From: Chara braunii
Lineage: Eukaryota > Streptophyta > Charophyceae > Charales > Characeae
NCBI GenBank assembly: GCA_003427395.1
Contig: BFEA01000643.1
Location: 627,449-691,448 of the forward strand
Reading direction: 5' to 3'
DNA: 64,000 nucleotides
This document shows positions 11,690 to 20,938 of this stretch, piece by piece. How positions within the stretch are numbered: the first letter of the stretch is position 1; each line of letters opens with the position of its first letter. The notes under the pieces were generated by a model, which was given only the letters and a program-made list of their open reading frames with translations, ran no database searches and had not been told where the DNA came from. Made by a program: the position numbers and the translations under genes.

Positions 11690-12310
11690 TCCGAAGCCAT
11701 CATCTCAAAAGGGCGCACACTCTCAGATCAGGGCGCGCACTTCAAATAACAATACTAAACATGGGCGCGCACGGGCGTGCACTCAAGTGGTACAAGTACC
11801 AAGTGTGGGCGCACAAGGGCACACACTTAGATAATCGTACAGAGCATGGACGCGCATGGGTGTGCACTCAAATAGCCATACAAAGCATGGGCGGGTGTGG
11901 GCGCGCACTCAAATAGTAATATGAGGCATAGGCGTGCATGGGCGCGTACTCAAATAGCAATACGAACCTTAGGCGTGCATGGGCGCGCACTCGAATATCA
12001 ATACCAAGCATGGGCGCGCACTCAAATAGCAATACAAAGCATGGGCGCGCAAGGGCGAGCACTCAAATATCAATATAGAGCATGGGCACGCATGTGCGAG
12101 CACTCGAATGGCCTGCCTGAGCCTGGGAGCACACTTAAATAGCCTGCCCGAGCCTGGGCGCACACTCAAATGGTCTGCCCGAGCCTGAGCGCACACTCAA
12201 ATAGCCTGCCCGAGCCTGGGCGTACACTCAAATGACCAACCGGAGCTCGGGCGCACACTCAAATAGCCTGCCCGAGTCTAGGCACGCACCGAATCAGCGG
12301 TACCCAGCAT
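11690..12310 (+). repeat. Satellite tier 3: 41-bp units changing to 31-bp units
   Basis: The phrase 'actcaaata' or a close variant starts at 11866, 11907, 11948, 11989, 12020, 12061, 12102, 12133, 12164, 12195, 12226 and 12257. The spacing is 41 bp for most of the left half and then exactly 31 bp. The 10-bp difference is a doubled 'gcatgggcgc'-type segment. Because 41 and 31 are not multiples of three, the ORFs across it are artefacts of a stop-poor repeat. Confidence 0.92.
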
Positions 12311-13380
12311 GGGCGCACACGGGCGCTCACTCAAAGTCGGCAATGTCAATCAGCAGAGTGCTCGTGGGCGCTCGGACTCAAAGTCGGCAAAATGTCAATC
12401 AGCAGAGTGCTCATGGGCGCACATTCTCAAAATTGATAATGTCCGCTGCAGAGTACAGACTCGAGATCGGCAATCTCAACAGCGGAGTGCTCATGGGCGC
12501 ACAGTCTCAAAATTGATAATGTCCTCTGCAGAGTACAGACTCAAAATCGTCAATGTAAGCAGCAAAGTGCGCATTGGCGCACAGTCTCAAAATCGGTAAT
12601 ATCCGTTGCAGAGTACAGACTCAAAATTGCCAATGTCAACAGAGGAGTGCGCATTGGCGGACAGTCTTAAGATCGGTAATGTCCGCTGTAGACTACAGAC
12701 TCAAAATCAGCAAAGTCAGCAGCGGAGTGGGCATTGGCGCATAGTCTCAAAATCGGAAATGTCCGCTGCAGAATACAGACTCAAAATCGGCAAAGCGAGC
12801 AGCGGAGTGCGCATTGGTGCACAGATCCAAGATCGGCAATGTCAACGGTCAAGTGCAAAGGGTGCACGGTCTTAAAATCTGCAATGTCCGCTGCAGGGTG
12901 CGCATGGGCGCAGATGTAATATCAACAATCAGGTGCGCATGGGCGCACAAACCCGAAATTGGCGATATCAGCAACAGAGTGTGCATGGGCGCACAAATCT
13001 GAATTTGGTAGTATTATCAGTCAGGTGGGCATGGGCGCACAAATTCGAAATTGACAAAGTCAGCAACCGAGTGCATATGGGCGCACAGATCTGAGACTCA
13101 GCAATACACCCAGGGCAATGTTCCCAGACGGAATGCGTATTGGCGCACTAACCCAAAAACGACTTTCTACCACGGCTTCACAGATGAGTGTGCATAAGCA
13201 CTCAGCCTCAAAATCAGTGAAGACCACAGATGGACGCGCATTAGCGCACTGTCTCAGAATCGGCGAAGTCCTCAGTTAAGTGTGCACAGTCTATAGACCA
13301 GCGAAGGCTACAGATGAGTGCGCATTCACGCACTGCCTCAAAATTTGTGAAGCACAGCTTCAAAATCGACAGCGTATACG
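12310..13380 (+). repeat. Satellite tier 4: nested 80-bp (46+34) units, then 46-bp units
   Basis: The marker 'gagtg' before 'cgcattggcgcac' falls at 12405, 12485, 12565, 12645, 12725 and 12805, exactly 80 bp apart. Each 80-bp unit is a 46-bp part containing 'gcattggcgcacagtctcaa' plus a 34-bp part 'ccgctgcagagtacagactc'. After about 12900 only the 46-bp part continues ('gcatgggcgcac' at 12937, 12983, 13029 and, with one change, about 13073). It decays into scattered 'gcgcattagcgcac' copies by 13380. Confidence 0.92.
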
Positions 13381-13975
13381 GAGAAGGTGTGTTGAACCAC
13401 CAGTAGTTGAGAGTCTACGAGCACTCGTTGTGTTAGCAACGTTCATGCACTGGAAGCTTTCCCATTCACTGGAGGTGCACAGACGGGTTTGGCGGATCAC
13501 TATTTACTCAGGTTATGCAAATGCCCATACCAGCCAATGAATCAAGGGAGTGTGAACATGACCTGCAGGGTAAGCGAGCAAGAAGGGGGTGCAGGAAGGA
13601 GGAGGAAAAGGGAAGCGAGAGAGTGAGGGTGAAGAGAAGGGTGAGAGAAAGGGAAGGTGAGGGGCAGAAAAGAGACCAGCGGCAGAAAGCAGACAGCCAG
13701 GTGAGCACCAAAGACGCCATTCCCCACCAGCCTTGCCCCTCCCCTTTCCTTACCGCTGCCCTCATTGCCTCGATCCAATTCCCTCTTGCCCATAGCTCCA
13801 ACTTCTCTCCCCCAATACTTCTTGTACTCAGGTTGGCACGCTCCCGCTCCGTAGCTCACGCAACATTAAAAGCCTTTTCCCGTCCGTCGCATGTGCACCA
13901 GCCTGTCTTATATAGCGGCAACTTGTGCAATCGGCCAGTCCTACTCCTTGGACTGGCACCAGTCCCGAGCAGCGG
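13381..13975. other. Gene-free, purine-rich then pyrimidine-rich stretch
   Basis: 13570-13690 is a GA-rich run (many 'gaggaagg' and 'gagagtgag' steps), followed by a C/T-rich run at about 13720-13830. ORFs in both strands reflect this bias. No gene is supported. Confidence 0.55.
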
Positions 13976-14385
13976 AACAGTCAGTCCCACGCCAAAAATA
14001 GCGTGGGACTGTGCTAATTTTAGCAAGGGACTGGGACTGTGCTAATTTTAGCAAGGGACTGGGACTTTGCTAATTTTAGCAAGGGTATGGGACAGGCCCA
14101 ACCCGCGGTAAACGAACAGTGAGTCCCACGCTAAAAGTAGTGTGGGACTGTGCTAATTTTAGCACTGGACTGGGACAGGCCCAGTCCCCGGTAAACGAAC
14201 AGTCAGTCCCACGGTAAAAATAGCATGGGACTGTGCTAATTTCAGCTCGGGACTGGGACAGGCCCAGTCCACGGTAAACGAACAGTCAGTCCCACACTGA
14301 CTGTGCTAATTTTAGCATGGGACGAGAGCAGGCCCAACGAAAAGTCAGTCCCGCGCTTAAAATAGCATGTGACTCCCCTTTTTAA
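13976..14385 (+). repeat. Tandem array of paired hairpins
   Basis: Units begin near 13976, 14115, 14197, 14281 and 14338. Each carries an inverted repeat 'cagtcccacgc' / 'gcgtgggactg' (the first unit is perfect, 11 bp with an 8-base loop), followed by the smaller palindrome 'gctaattttagc'. A third element, 'gggacaggcccagtccc', is also self-complementary. Spacing is 139, 82, 84 and about 57 bp. The stems are kept although the loops and spacers vary. Confidence 0.85.
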
Positions 14386-15486
14386 TCACTACCAGGGCCT
14401 AGTTACTTACTTATGTGGCCGTTTGGAGCTGTCCCTTTTCCGACCGAGTTAGGCGGTCGCGTCGGTCTGGTCCCAACTGGTCAAACTTGATTATCTCACT
14501 AACCCTTGGTCCGTTTCAAGTACCGTCTGGGCCGGGTCCCACTAATTCGCCCCTTGTGGTCACGACGGTCCAGTCCAAAGGGGACTATCAGTCCTCCCGA
14601 GGGTTGTACCGCCGTGCCATCTTTTCCGTGGCTTCGACCCTATGGAATTTTAACCGACACGTTAGGGCCTAGTTGACTATAACTGTGGACAACCCTTGGT
14701 GTAGATTTGACATGGCGCGGAGGCTGATTGGGCCGAGTCAACTTCCATTGACACGCGCGTCAACCTCCGACACCGTGTCCGATGGCAAGAAGGGGGCTTA
14801 TGACCTTTCAAGGAATTTGATAAGCCTCCTACCAAAATGGTTGCGGGTTACCCCTCTTTTGGGGTCCTGCTATGCAGCGCTCGGTCGGTCACATCGGAAA
14901 TGAGTCGAACGCGAAGGTTCTGGCTGCCAGTCTGCAGCCAAGGTGCAACGTGACTGGACGGGGGACTAGAATTTGTAAGCCTAGCAAGATGAGGACTGAT
15001 AAGGGAAAAGAAAAGAAGAGGAAAGGACCCTAGCGTCGCTACGACTAAGATCTCCCTGATTTGACCTCTAAAGGCAACGGTCCAAGTTCGGACGCACGTG
15101 TTAAACGCATGGTTCCATTCCCGTTTTTCTCCTTTGTTTTATTTTTCTTCCCCTTTTCTTCTCGAATTTTCCCTGTTCATAACCCCTATACCTATCCCAT
15201 AATCCGGTTAGAGGGAACGAGGCGCGCAATAAAAAAATTGCGCCGGCCCCTCTTCCTCCACGTACCTGGGCGAGCCCAACGGCTACCGAGGCCACATACC
15301 TGTTATGATCGGCTGCACAACAGGGCGTTGAGCCTGCGTGGTCCAATTGGAAAACCCAGTGGAGTGCAGAGCCTGGCATCCTGCGTGAGTTCATGAGCTA
15401 GTATCTGGTACGTCACAGAGGGCCGGGACACCACGCCCTCCGACAGCGGGAGCAGGTCACAGTGGGACGAGGCGAAGTTATAACCA
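14386..15486. other. Gene-free stretch
   Basis: Only short ORFs without recognisable motifs. The sequence is mixed with a GC-rich middle. I see no repeat or RNA gene. Confidence 0.5.
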
Positions 15487-17009
15487 TTGTTCCCATTGTT
15501 CCCCTTTTCCTCCTTGTTTGTACGAGGAATGGTAATTGAATTTGACTATACTATTAATAGAGGCCTCAATATTAATTACGTTATTGCCATAGGTTGTCCT
15601 CCCAAGTGGAGGTTTGTCGTCATGAATCATGTCGACTCAGAAGAGGGTTTAGACAAGAGAGGAAAAGAAACAATTATGTTTGTTATTGAAAGCTTTATAT
15701 AGAGATGGGGTCTTACCTTCCAGGTTGGATATTGGAATTGTGGAGCTGGGGGACGATTTCGCACGTTTTGATCTAAACGAAAGTTTTTCGGATCTTAACC
15801 TCACTTTGGTTAAGAGAACATGCGATTACGATCCTCTTTCAGGGGAGAGAATTGATACTGTCGAATGATACCAAAAAGAAACTCGTATGAATTTATGAAG
15901 ATTCGATAAAATGGGGCCATAACCAGAACGAAGGCAAAAAACTGGCCTCTTTCGTGTCCTCGCAAAACACCATTATTGAGTGGTTCAGGAAGAAGAAGGA
16001 AGATTATGTGGATCTCGGTAACAAAACGTACAAACTCACCTTCTTGCTCTGGATGACGCTGGCTAAGATGAAAAGTACAAGGAGGCAGATTCCAAATTCT
16101 TTTGGATCAAATGCCCTCGTGTACCCTTTCAGCTCCTTGCGGCACTCGAGACGGCGGTAGAGAAGATGCTCGGTGGGTTAACCGTTCTAAAAGTACACCC
16201 CTTTGAGGAGTACGAAGATGAAAGTTCAAATTCAAGGTACGGGTGGGTATTCCCGGTCAAGGAGTATATTATTTTGAGGTCATCTCTGCGGCAACACTGT
16301 GGTGTTCGGTATGAAACACAAATTACCACACCGAAAAGGATGTATGTTGTTCAACATACGAGGATCCTGATCCATTTACAGCGGAGATGAGACAGAAGAT
16401 GTACCCGCCAAAACCCGCTTTTTCAGGGTTTGTCCCATTGGGGGAGGAACCTCCTCTTACGGGCTTCGGGCAATACACAGGGCGAAGACAAGCAACCAAT
16501 CCAATGAACAACAACACCTCAAAGGGACAAAGGCAAGTTAAGAACCAGATCGCGTTCCTATTATGGTTCCGGAGGTTCAAATGGAACAAGCAAAAAGGAG
16601 AAAGCAGAGGCGAGCTGTACGAAAGGTAAGTCACTAAATTCAGGAGCTAAACTCAGGTCTCTGAGTCCATCTGGTGCTCGAACGAAAGTGGACTCATCAC
16701 ATGACGTGGTGTCCAGAAAAAACGTTAGATCAAAACGTGGTCACAGGATCGGACAGTGAGGAGGAACACACACCCACCAAAAAGAACGCGGAAAACGAGG
16801 AAATGGAATTGGGAGGAAATAATGGAGTCAGGGAAGAAGGGGGACGCAATGTTTTAGTTATGGCAGTAAAACTTGTCATCAGTAAAGGCAAAGGAAAAAG
16901 AAGTGAGCATTCCTCGTTTAAAAGATCGAGGACACGAGCTTCTGATCGCGAGGTGGAAGAATTGGGTAGTGAACGGAGCAGTTATGAATCTGATTCCGAT
17001 TCAAGTTGA
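15487..17009 (+). pseudogene. Frameshifted coding relic, possibly LINE ORF1 / DUF4283-like
   Basis: Six short plus-strand ORFs follow each other over 1.5 kb in changing frames. They overlap or abut (15487-15702, 15680-15868, 15954-16160, 16166-16390, 16387-16629, 16674-17009), which suggests one coding sequence with several small indels. Reading through, 'VDLGNKTYKLTF' is followed in another frame by 'KFFWIKCPRVPFQLLAALE' and 'GGLTVLKVHPFEEYEDE'. The 'WIKCPRVPFQLL' phrase resembles the 'WVRLPNLPLE' signature of DUF4283 proteins carried by plant LINE-like elements. The last 110 codons are charged (acidic patches, 'KGKGKRSEHSSFKRSRTRAS', a Ser/Asp tail), as expected for a nucleic-acid-binding tail. 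No RT follows. A decayed host gene cannot be excluded. Confidence 0.4.
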
Positions 17010-17045
17010 GAGTCCTTGATAAATAAGGATTTAGGGAACAGGAAG

Positions 17046-17405
17046 GCGTGCGCTGGCTTGCAGGCTGGCTGGCTAGCGAGCATGGAGCATGCACTGGCTT
17101 GCAGGCGGGCTAGCGAGCATGGCGCGTGCGCTGGCTTATGGGCTGGCGAGCAGGCATGGCGCGTGCGCTGGCTTGCGAGCGGGTAGGGAGTATGGCGCAT
17201 GTGCTGGCTTGCAAGTTGGCTAGCGAGCATGGCGCGTGTGCTGGCTTGTGGGCTGGCTAGCGGGCAGGGCGCATGCGCTGGCTTGCAGGCTGGCTAGCGA
17301 GCATGGCGTGTGCGCTGGCTTGCAGGCTGGCCAGTGGACATGGCCCGTGCGCTGGCTTGCGGGCTGGCTAGCGAGCATGGCTCGTGCGATGACTTGTGCT
17401 GGCCT
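17046..17405 (+). repeat. 37-bp tandem array
   Basis: 'ctggctt' recurs at 17053, 17094, 17131, 17168, 17204, 17241, 17278, 17315 and 17352. The period is therefore 37 bp, with 41 bp for the first unit and 36 bp once. The consensus is close to 'gctggcttgcaggctggcta' followed by 'gcgagcatggcgcgtgc'. ORFs on both strands across it are repeat artefacts. Confidence 0.93.
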
Positions 17406-17777
17406 GCGGTCACATGATTAAGAATAAGGTGGGGATATTTTCTTTATTATTCGGACAAATGTTGATGAGGTAACTAAACGGCGCGCAGATATGAAAGCGT
17501 CACTTGGTGTTCCCCTATCTTTTGAAAGCACATTGTTGCCATCTTCTTGCTTCGCGCTTCATCGAGTGATGTTGCAGGCTAGCACGCCGTATAGAGGGGA
17601 GCTTGGTTTTGACTGGAAGTGAGGCTTCATGACGAGTCACTCATGCTCTTTAGCTTGCATTTTTTTCAAGTGGAGGTAGGTCGGCTGAGGCAAGTGAAGA
17701 AGAGGAGAGTGTCATCATGAGGAGTGGGAGGAGGATTGGCCTGAGACATCCAATGCGGTTTTTGAAGAAAGGTTTTG
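17406..17777. other. Short gene-free spacer
   Basis: No motif, repeat or coding signal found between the 37-bp array and the ATC microsatellites. Confidence 0.5.
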
Positions 17778-17985
17778 CACCATCCTCATCATCATCAACA
17801 GCATCATCAGTAAGGATCATTATAGGTTCATTATGTTTATCAGCAGCAGCACAAATAATATTGTCATCATCATCAGCATTGTGGGAGTACTTATCAGGGT
17901 CATTATCTTCATCATCATAGTGCGGGAGGATGGATTATCATCGTTATCGTCATCATATCATCATCATCATCATCATCATTATTAA
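17778..17985 (+). repeat. Interrupted (ATC)n microsatellite cluster
   Basis: Several runs of 'catcatcatc' with variants, the longest at about 17945-17980. Translated Ser- or Ile-rich ORFs here are artefacts. Confidence 0.9.
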
Positions 17986-18194
17986 CGTGAGTGGGCATAG
18001 GAGGAGGGGGTTGGATCGTCTCTCCATCACGTTTTTCCACTTCAGTTCCCGCTTCACATTTCTCCATCAATTCTCTTTTTCTCCTGTTACCTCTCTCTCC
18101 TCCTTTACACCCTTTTTTCTTTCTTCCTTTCTCACTTCCTTACTTCCTCGATGACAATTTCCTTTGCTCTGCTCTAGCCTGATAGCTACTTCGT

Positions 18195-18460
18195 TTGTTG
18201 GAGTCTCTCGCTCTAATTCCGAAAGGAAGGTGGGTGCGGGTGATTACAATGGATGGAGGGGCTGGGGTAATGGCGGGGGAAGGGGTAAGACATCACGAGG
18301 GAAATGGGGGAGGGGAGAGAAAAAGGGAGGAGTCTAGGGTTGAAGGACATGGCGAGGGAGGTAGTGAGCAAAGGGATTGGTGGTGGGATGAGGAGGGAGG
18401 GTTGGAGTAGGTAGAGCTAGGATAGGGAGAGGGAGGGGGAAGAGGGGGGGGTCTCACTTA
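18195..18460 (+). other. G-rich tract with G-quadruplex-type motifs
   Basis: G-runs at 18258-18261, 18264-18267, 18275-18279 and 18282-18285 form a canonical four-run pattern with loops of 2, 7 and 2 bases. A second pattern lies at about 18425-18451 (runs of 3, 3, 5 and 8 G). The segment is purine-rich on the plus strand throughout. No gene is seen. Confidence 0.65.
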
Positions 18461-19517
18461 CCCTTGGAATGCAAACTGCTTCATAGTTATCTCGTGATTG
18501 AATTCCTCATCTAATCACTGTGTTACTCAACCATCAATCTGACTACTAATCTCATCATCTCATTATCATCCTAACTAACTTCTCTAACTAATATCCTAAG
18601 TTAAGTCTAAATACATTCTTGATCTTCCTTATTTTCAGAACCTGAAATCTCTCGTCTAACTAACATAAATGGTATTTTTATGTACCTAATTCTCTGTGAT
18701 AGATTTCTGGATTTTTTAATTATTAAATTCCTTCTCTATCTTTAAGTATTTTTCACGATGGTTTTCTCGCGGTGATTTCTTAGTATTATATTTTATAGTT
18801 GGAAATCTTTTACTAAACAAAATTGGGGGCATTGTTTAATCTTGGTAATTGTGTGGTGTTCATTCTCTGTATTGAAATCAAAACATTATCAAATGGTATT
18901 GTAGAAACCTGGTCTTATAAATTTCTCCAATGTAATTTTTTTTGGTTCGAATGCCTGTTCCTGGTATTTATAGTATCCTCTCTGAGCATCGACGGTTTTT
19001 TCTGATGGATGGAAGGTGGAGTGAACAGGGGAGAGCTCCACTCTGTAGGGGCAGCTCAAGGTGGGAGGTGAAGCCCTGGAGGGGGTGCGAGCAGATTAAG
19101 TGGGTTGTCCTATTCTGGGGTTGGGGTGGGGGTACACATCCCAACGGGTGCAGATTAGGGTAAAAGGTGAGCAAAGGCATACTTTGGGAGAGAACTATAT
19201 GCCTTTGTGGGATAAGACGGGAGAATGCGGGACTGTCCCAAGTTGGGGCTGAGATGGGATACCTGTAAACAGGGTAATCCGTTTCGGTGGAGGCAGCGCT
19301 GGGATAGGGTGGGTAGGAGGGGAGGGGGGAGATTAGTCTATGGAATAGGTGCTTCAGAATTCCGTAGTTTTCATACATGTTATATCAAGTTTTCTGGTGT
19401 TCTGTAATTCTTGGCAGCATTTGGCCTTCTTCCTCATTTGGGATATCGGATTTCAAAGACGGTCGAATGTGGACTGATATCTGCAGAGTTGCTTTGTTTT
19501 GTGCCCCTGGTTTGCCG
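18461..19517. other. Gene-free stretch, AT-rich then G-rich
   Basis: 18480-18990 is AT-rich. 19000-19340 is G-rich on the plus strand, with GGGG runs at 19117-19132. The small ORFs have no recognisable features. Confidence 0.5.
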
Positions 19518-19632
19518 ATGCCAGAACGACGATGGCCGGGGCTGGGGCGTTGCCCTGTAACCTGCAAATGGCAGGAGTGTGAGGCCTTGTAGAGAGATCT
19601 GGGGTTTTGCTGAGGGAGGAAGACAATCCAGT
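19518..19632 (+). repeat. Dispersed short repeat, copy of 53187-53310
   Basis: 'gatgccagaacgacg', 'ttgccctgtaacctgc', 'aggagtgtgaggcc' and 'agagagatctgggg' occur in the same order and spacing at 53187-53310. At 53 kb a second, more diverged unit follows directly, so the family can be tandem. It may be a SINE-like element, but I found no convincing pol III promoter pair. Confidence 0.75.
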
Positions 19633-19834
19633 GGCAAACCAGGGGGGGCTGCCTTGACAACCTATGGGTTCATAAATAGTCTAGGGGGCGAGAACATGTC
19701 AGCTATGGTAGACATTGCTTAGGATGACATTGTCTCTGAGATATAATGCCCTGGTATAGGGAGGGCAAGGAGTTGTTTTAGGATTAGGAGGCCAGAATGG
19801 TTGATATAACATAGTCTTCTATATTTTTTATATA

Positions 19835-19925
19835 CTAATCATCATCATCATTAGTATGATCACAATTTACATAGAATCAGTAGAAGTTTATCACCATCAT
19901 CATCATCATCATTATTATCATAATA
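19835..19925 (+). repeat. (ATC)n microsatellites
   Basis: Two runs of 'catcatcatcat' at about 19838-19856 and 19890-19915 in AT-rich DNA, with no other feature. Confidence 0.85.
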
Positions 19926-20038
19926 TGAGGGGCACTGAGCCCGGTTGTCAACAAGTTCGGTTTTGTCACTCTGGGTAGACTGTGAGGACCCCGACCTCAA
20001 TCTTCTTATTGGTAATATCATCCTTCGGCATTGGGCCC

Positions 20039-20039
<1 letters not shown>

Positions 20040-20079
<40 letters not shown>
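20040..20079 (-). other. 40-base T-run, probable A-tail of the Penelope-like element
   Basis: Forty consecutive T on the plus strand, so an A-tail for anything transcribed on the minus strand. It lies downstream of the Penelope-like element (20939-23676, minus) and is the only such tract there. It could equally end a separate small insertion, since about 860 bases lie between it and the last element codon. Confidence 0.5.
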
Positions 20080-20083
<4 letters not shown>

Positions 20084-20099
20084 GGCAGACCACCACATT

Positions 20100-20474
20100 G
20101 TGTTGAAGGAGGTCGATCCACGCCCTACTTTAGGGCGGGAGGATAAGGATATTCCAAAAGTCCTCACCCCTCTGTTGTGTGCAAATTCTGACAAGGGAAT
20201 GATGGTTCTAGCCTCACAAACGAATGACGGTCTTTTGGAAATGACCATCACAAAGACAATGGAACTCCAAAAAGAAGAAGATGACATGAGTTTTATTATC
20301 ATGGCAAAATCACCTTCTCCCCAGCATCACCTTGACCTTCACCGCCAAGGTTTTCAATCGTTCTACTCATCCGTCACTCAGATTGAGGTAAATGGCTCCT
20401 ACGAGTGTCATTTTTATACTACTTTCTCACCCTTCTCTCCCTACAGAGCTAGCTTTAAAAATTTAATAAACTGA
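20100..20474 (+). CDS. Unrecognised 124-codon ORF next to the T-run
   Basis: An open plus-strand frame with ATG start just after the T-run. It includes 'PKVLTPLLCANSDKGMMVL' and ends in an A/T-rich stretch ('aaataaaataaaataaaata'). If the Penelope-like element extends to the T-run, this ORF lies antisense in its 3' region and is likely a chance ORF. No domain was recognised. Confidence 0.2.
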   Translation: MLKEVDPRPTLGREDKDIPKVLTPLLCANSDKGMMVLASQTNDGLLEMTITKTMELQKEEDDMSFIIMAKSPSPQHHLDLHRQGFQSFYSSVTQIEVNGSYECHFYTTFSPFSPYRASFKNLIN

Positions 20475-20938
20475 AATAAAATAAAATAAAATAAACACAA
20501 CAACTCTCATCACAAAATTCTGAAGGAACCAAAGGCGAAAACCTCAATAGGTTAACTCGTGCATAGAGGTCGGCGCATTACTTCAAGCGTTGTCACCGCG
20601 TCACTAATCTGGAACTCGTTTTTGCTCGGTGCCAAGTCCAAAAAGACCAGGTCCTTGCAGATTCTGATGAATTTGGCCCATAATTGCGCACAAGTGGGTA
20701 TAACCTCTGCTGGTCCTGGAGGCTTCCCCTGTGGTTCCTGGCTCTTACCGCCCTCGGTGCAGACTTACGTCACTCCACGATTAATTCCAAAAATCCCGAT
20801 ACACACTCCGACACTAAATCGGATATCTGCCAACACTCCTTCCCGCAATCTTTGAGTTTTAACTCTTGTGCCCCGTTCATTGCTACGGGCCAGACTCCGT
20901 CTGTCGTTTTACACGTGCTCGGGCTGACCGGTCCCCAT

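Noticed and set aside
11868-13002. Series of ORFs reading 'WAHSNS', 'IAIQSMG' and similar peptides
   Set aside because: They are the 31/41/46/80-bp satellites translated. Unit lengths are not multiples of three, so the peptide changes frame from unit to unit.
13515-14045. 176-codon plus-strand ORF
   Set aside because: Its N-terminal half is GA-rich low complexity and its C-terminus enters the hairpin array. No motif is present.
17046-17405. CRISPR-like regular array (37-bp period)
   Set aside because: Units are contiguous with no unique spacers, there are no cas genes, and the context is eukaryotic. It is a minisatellite.
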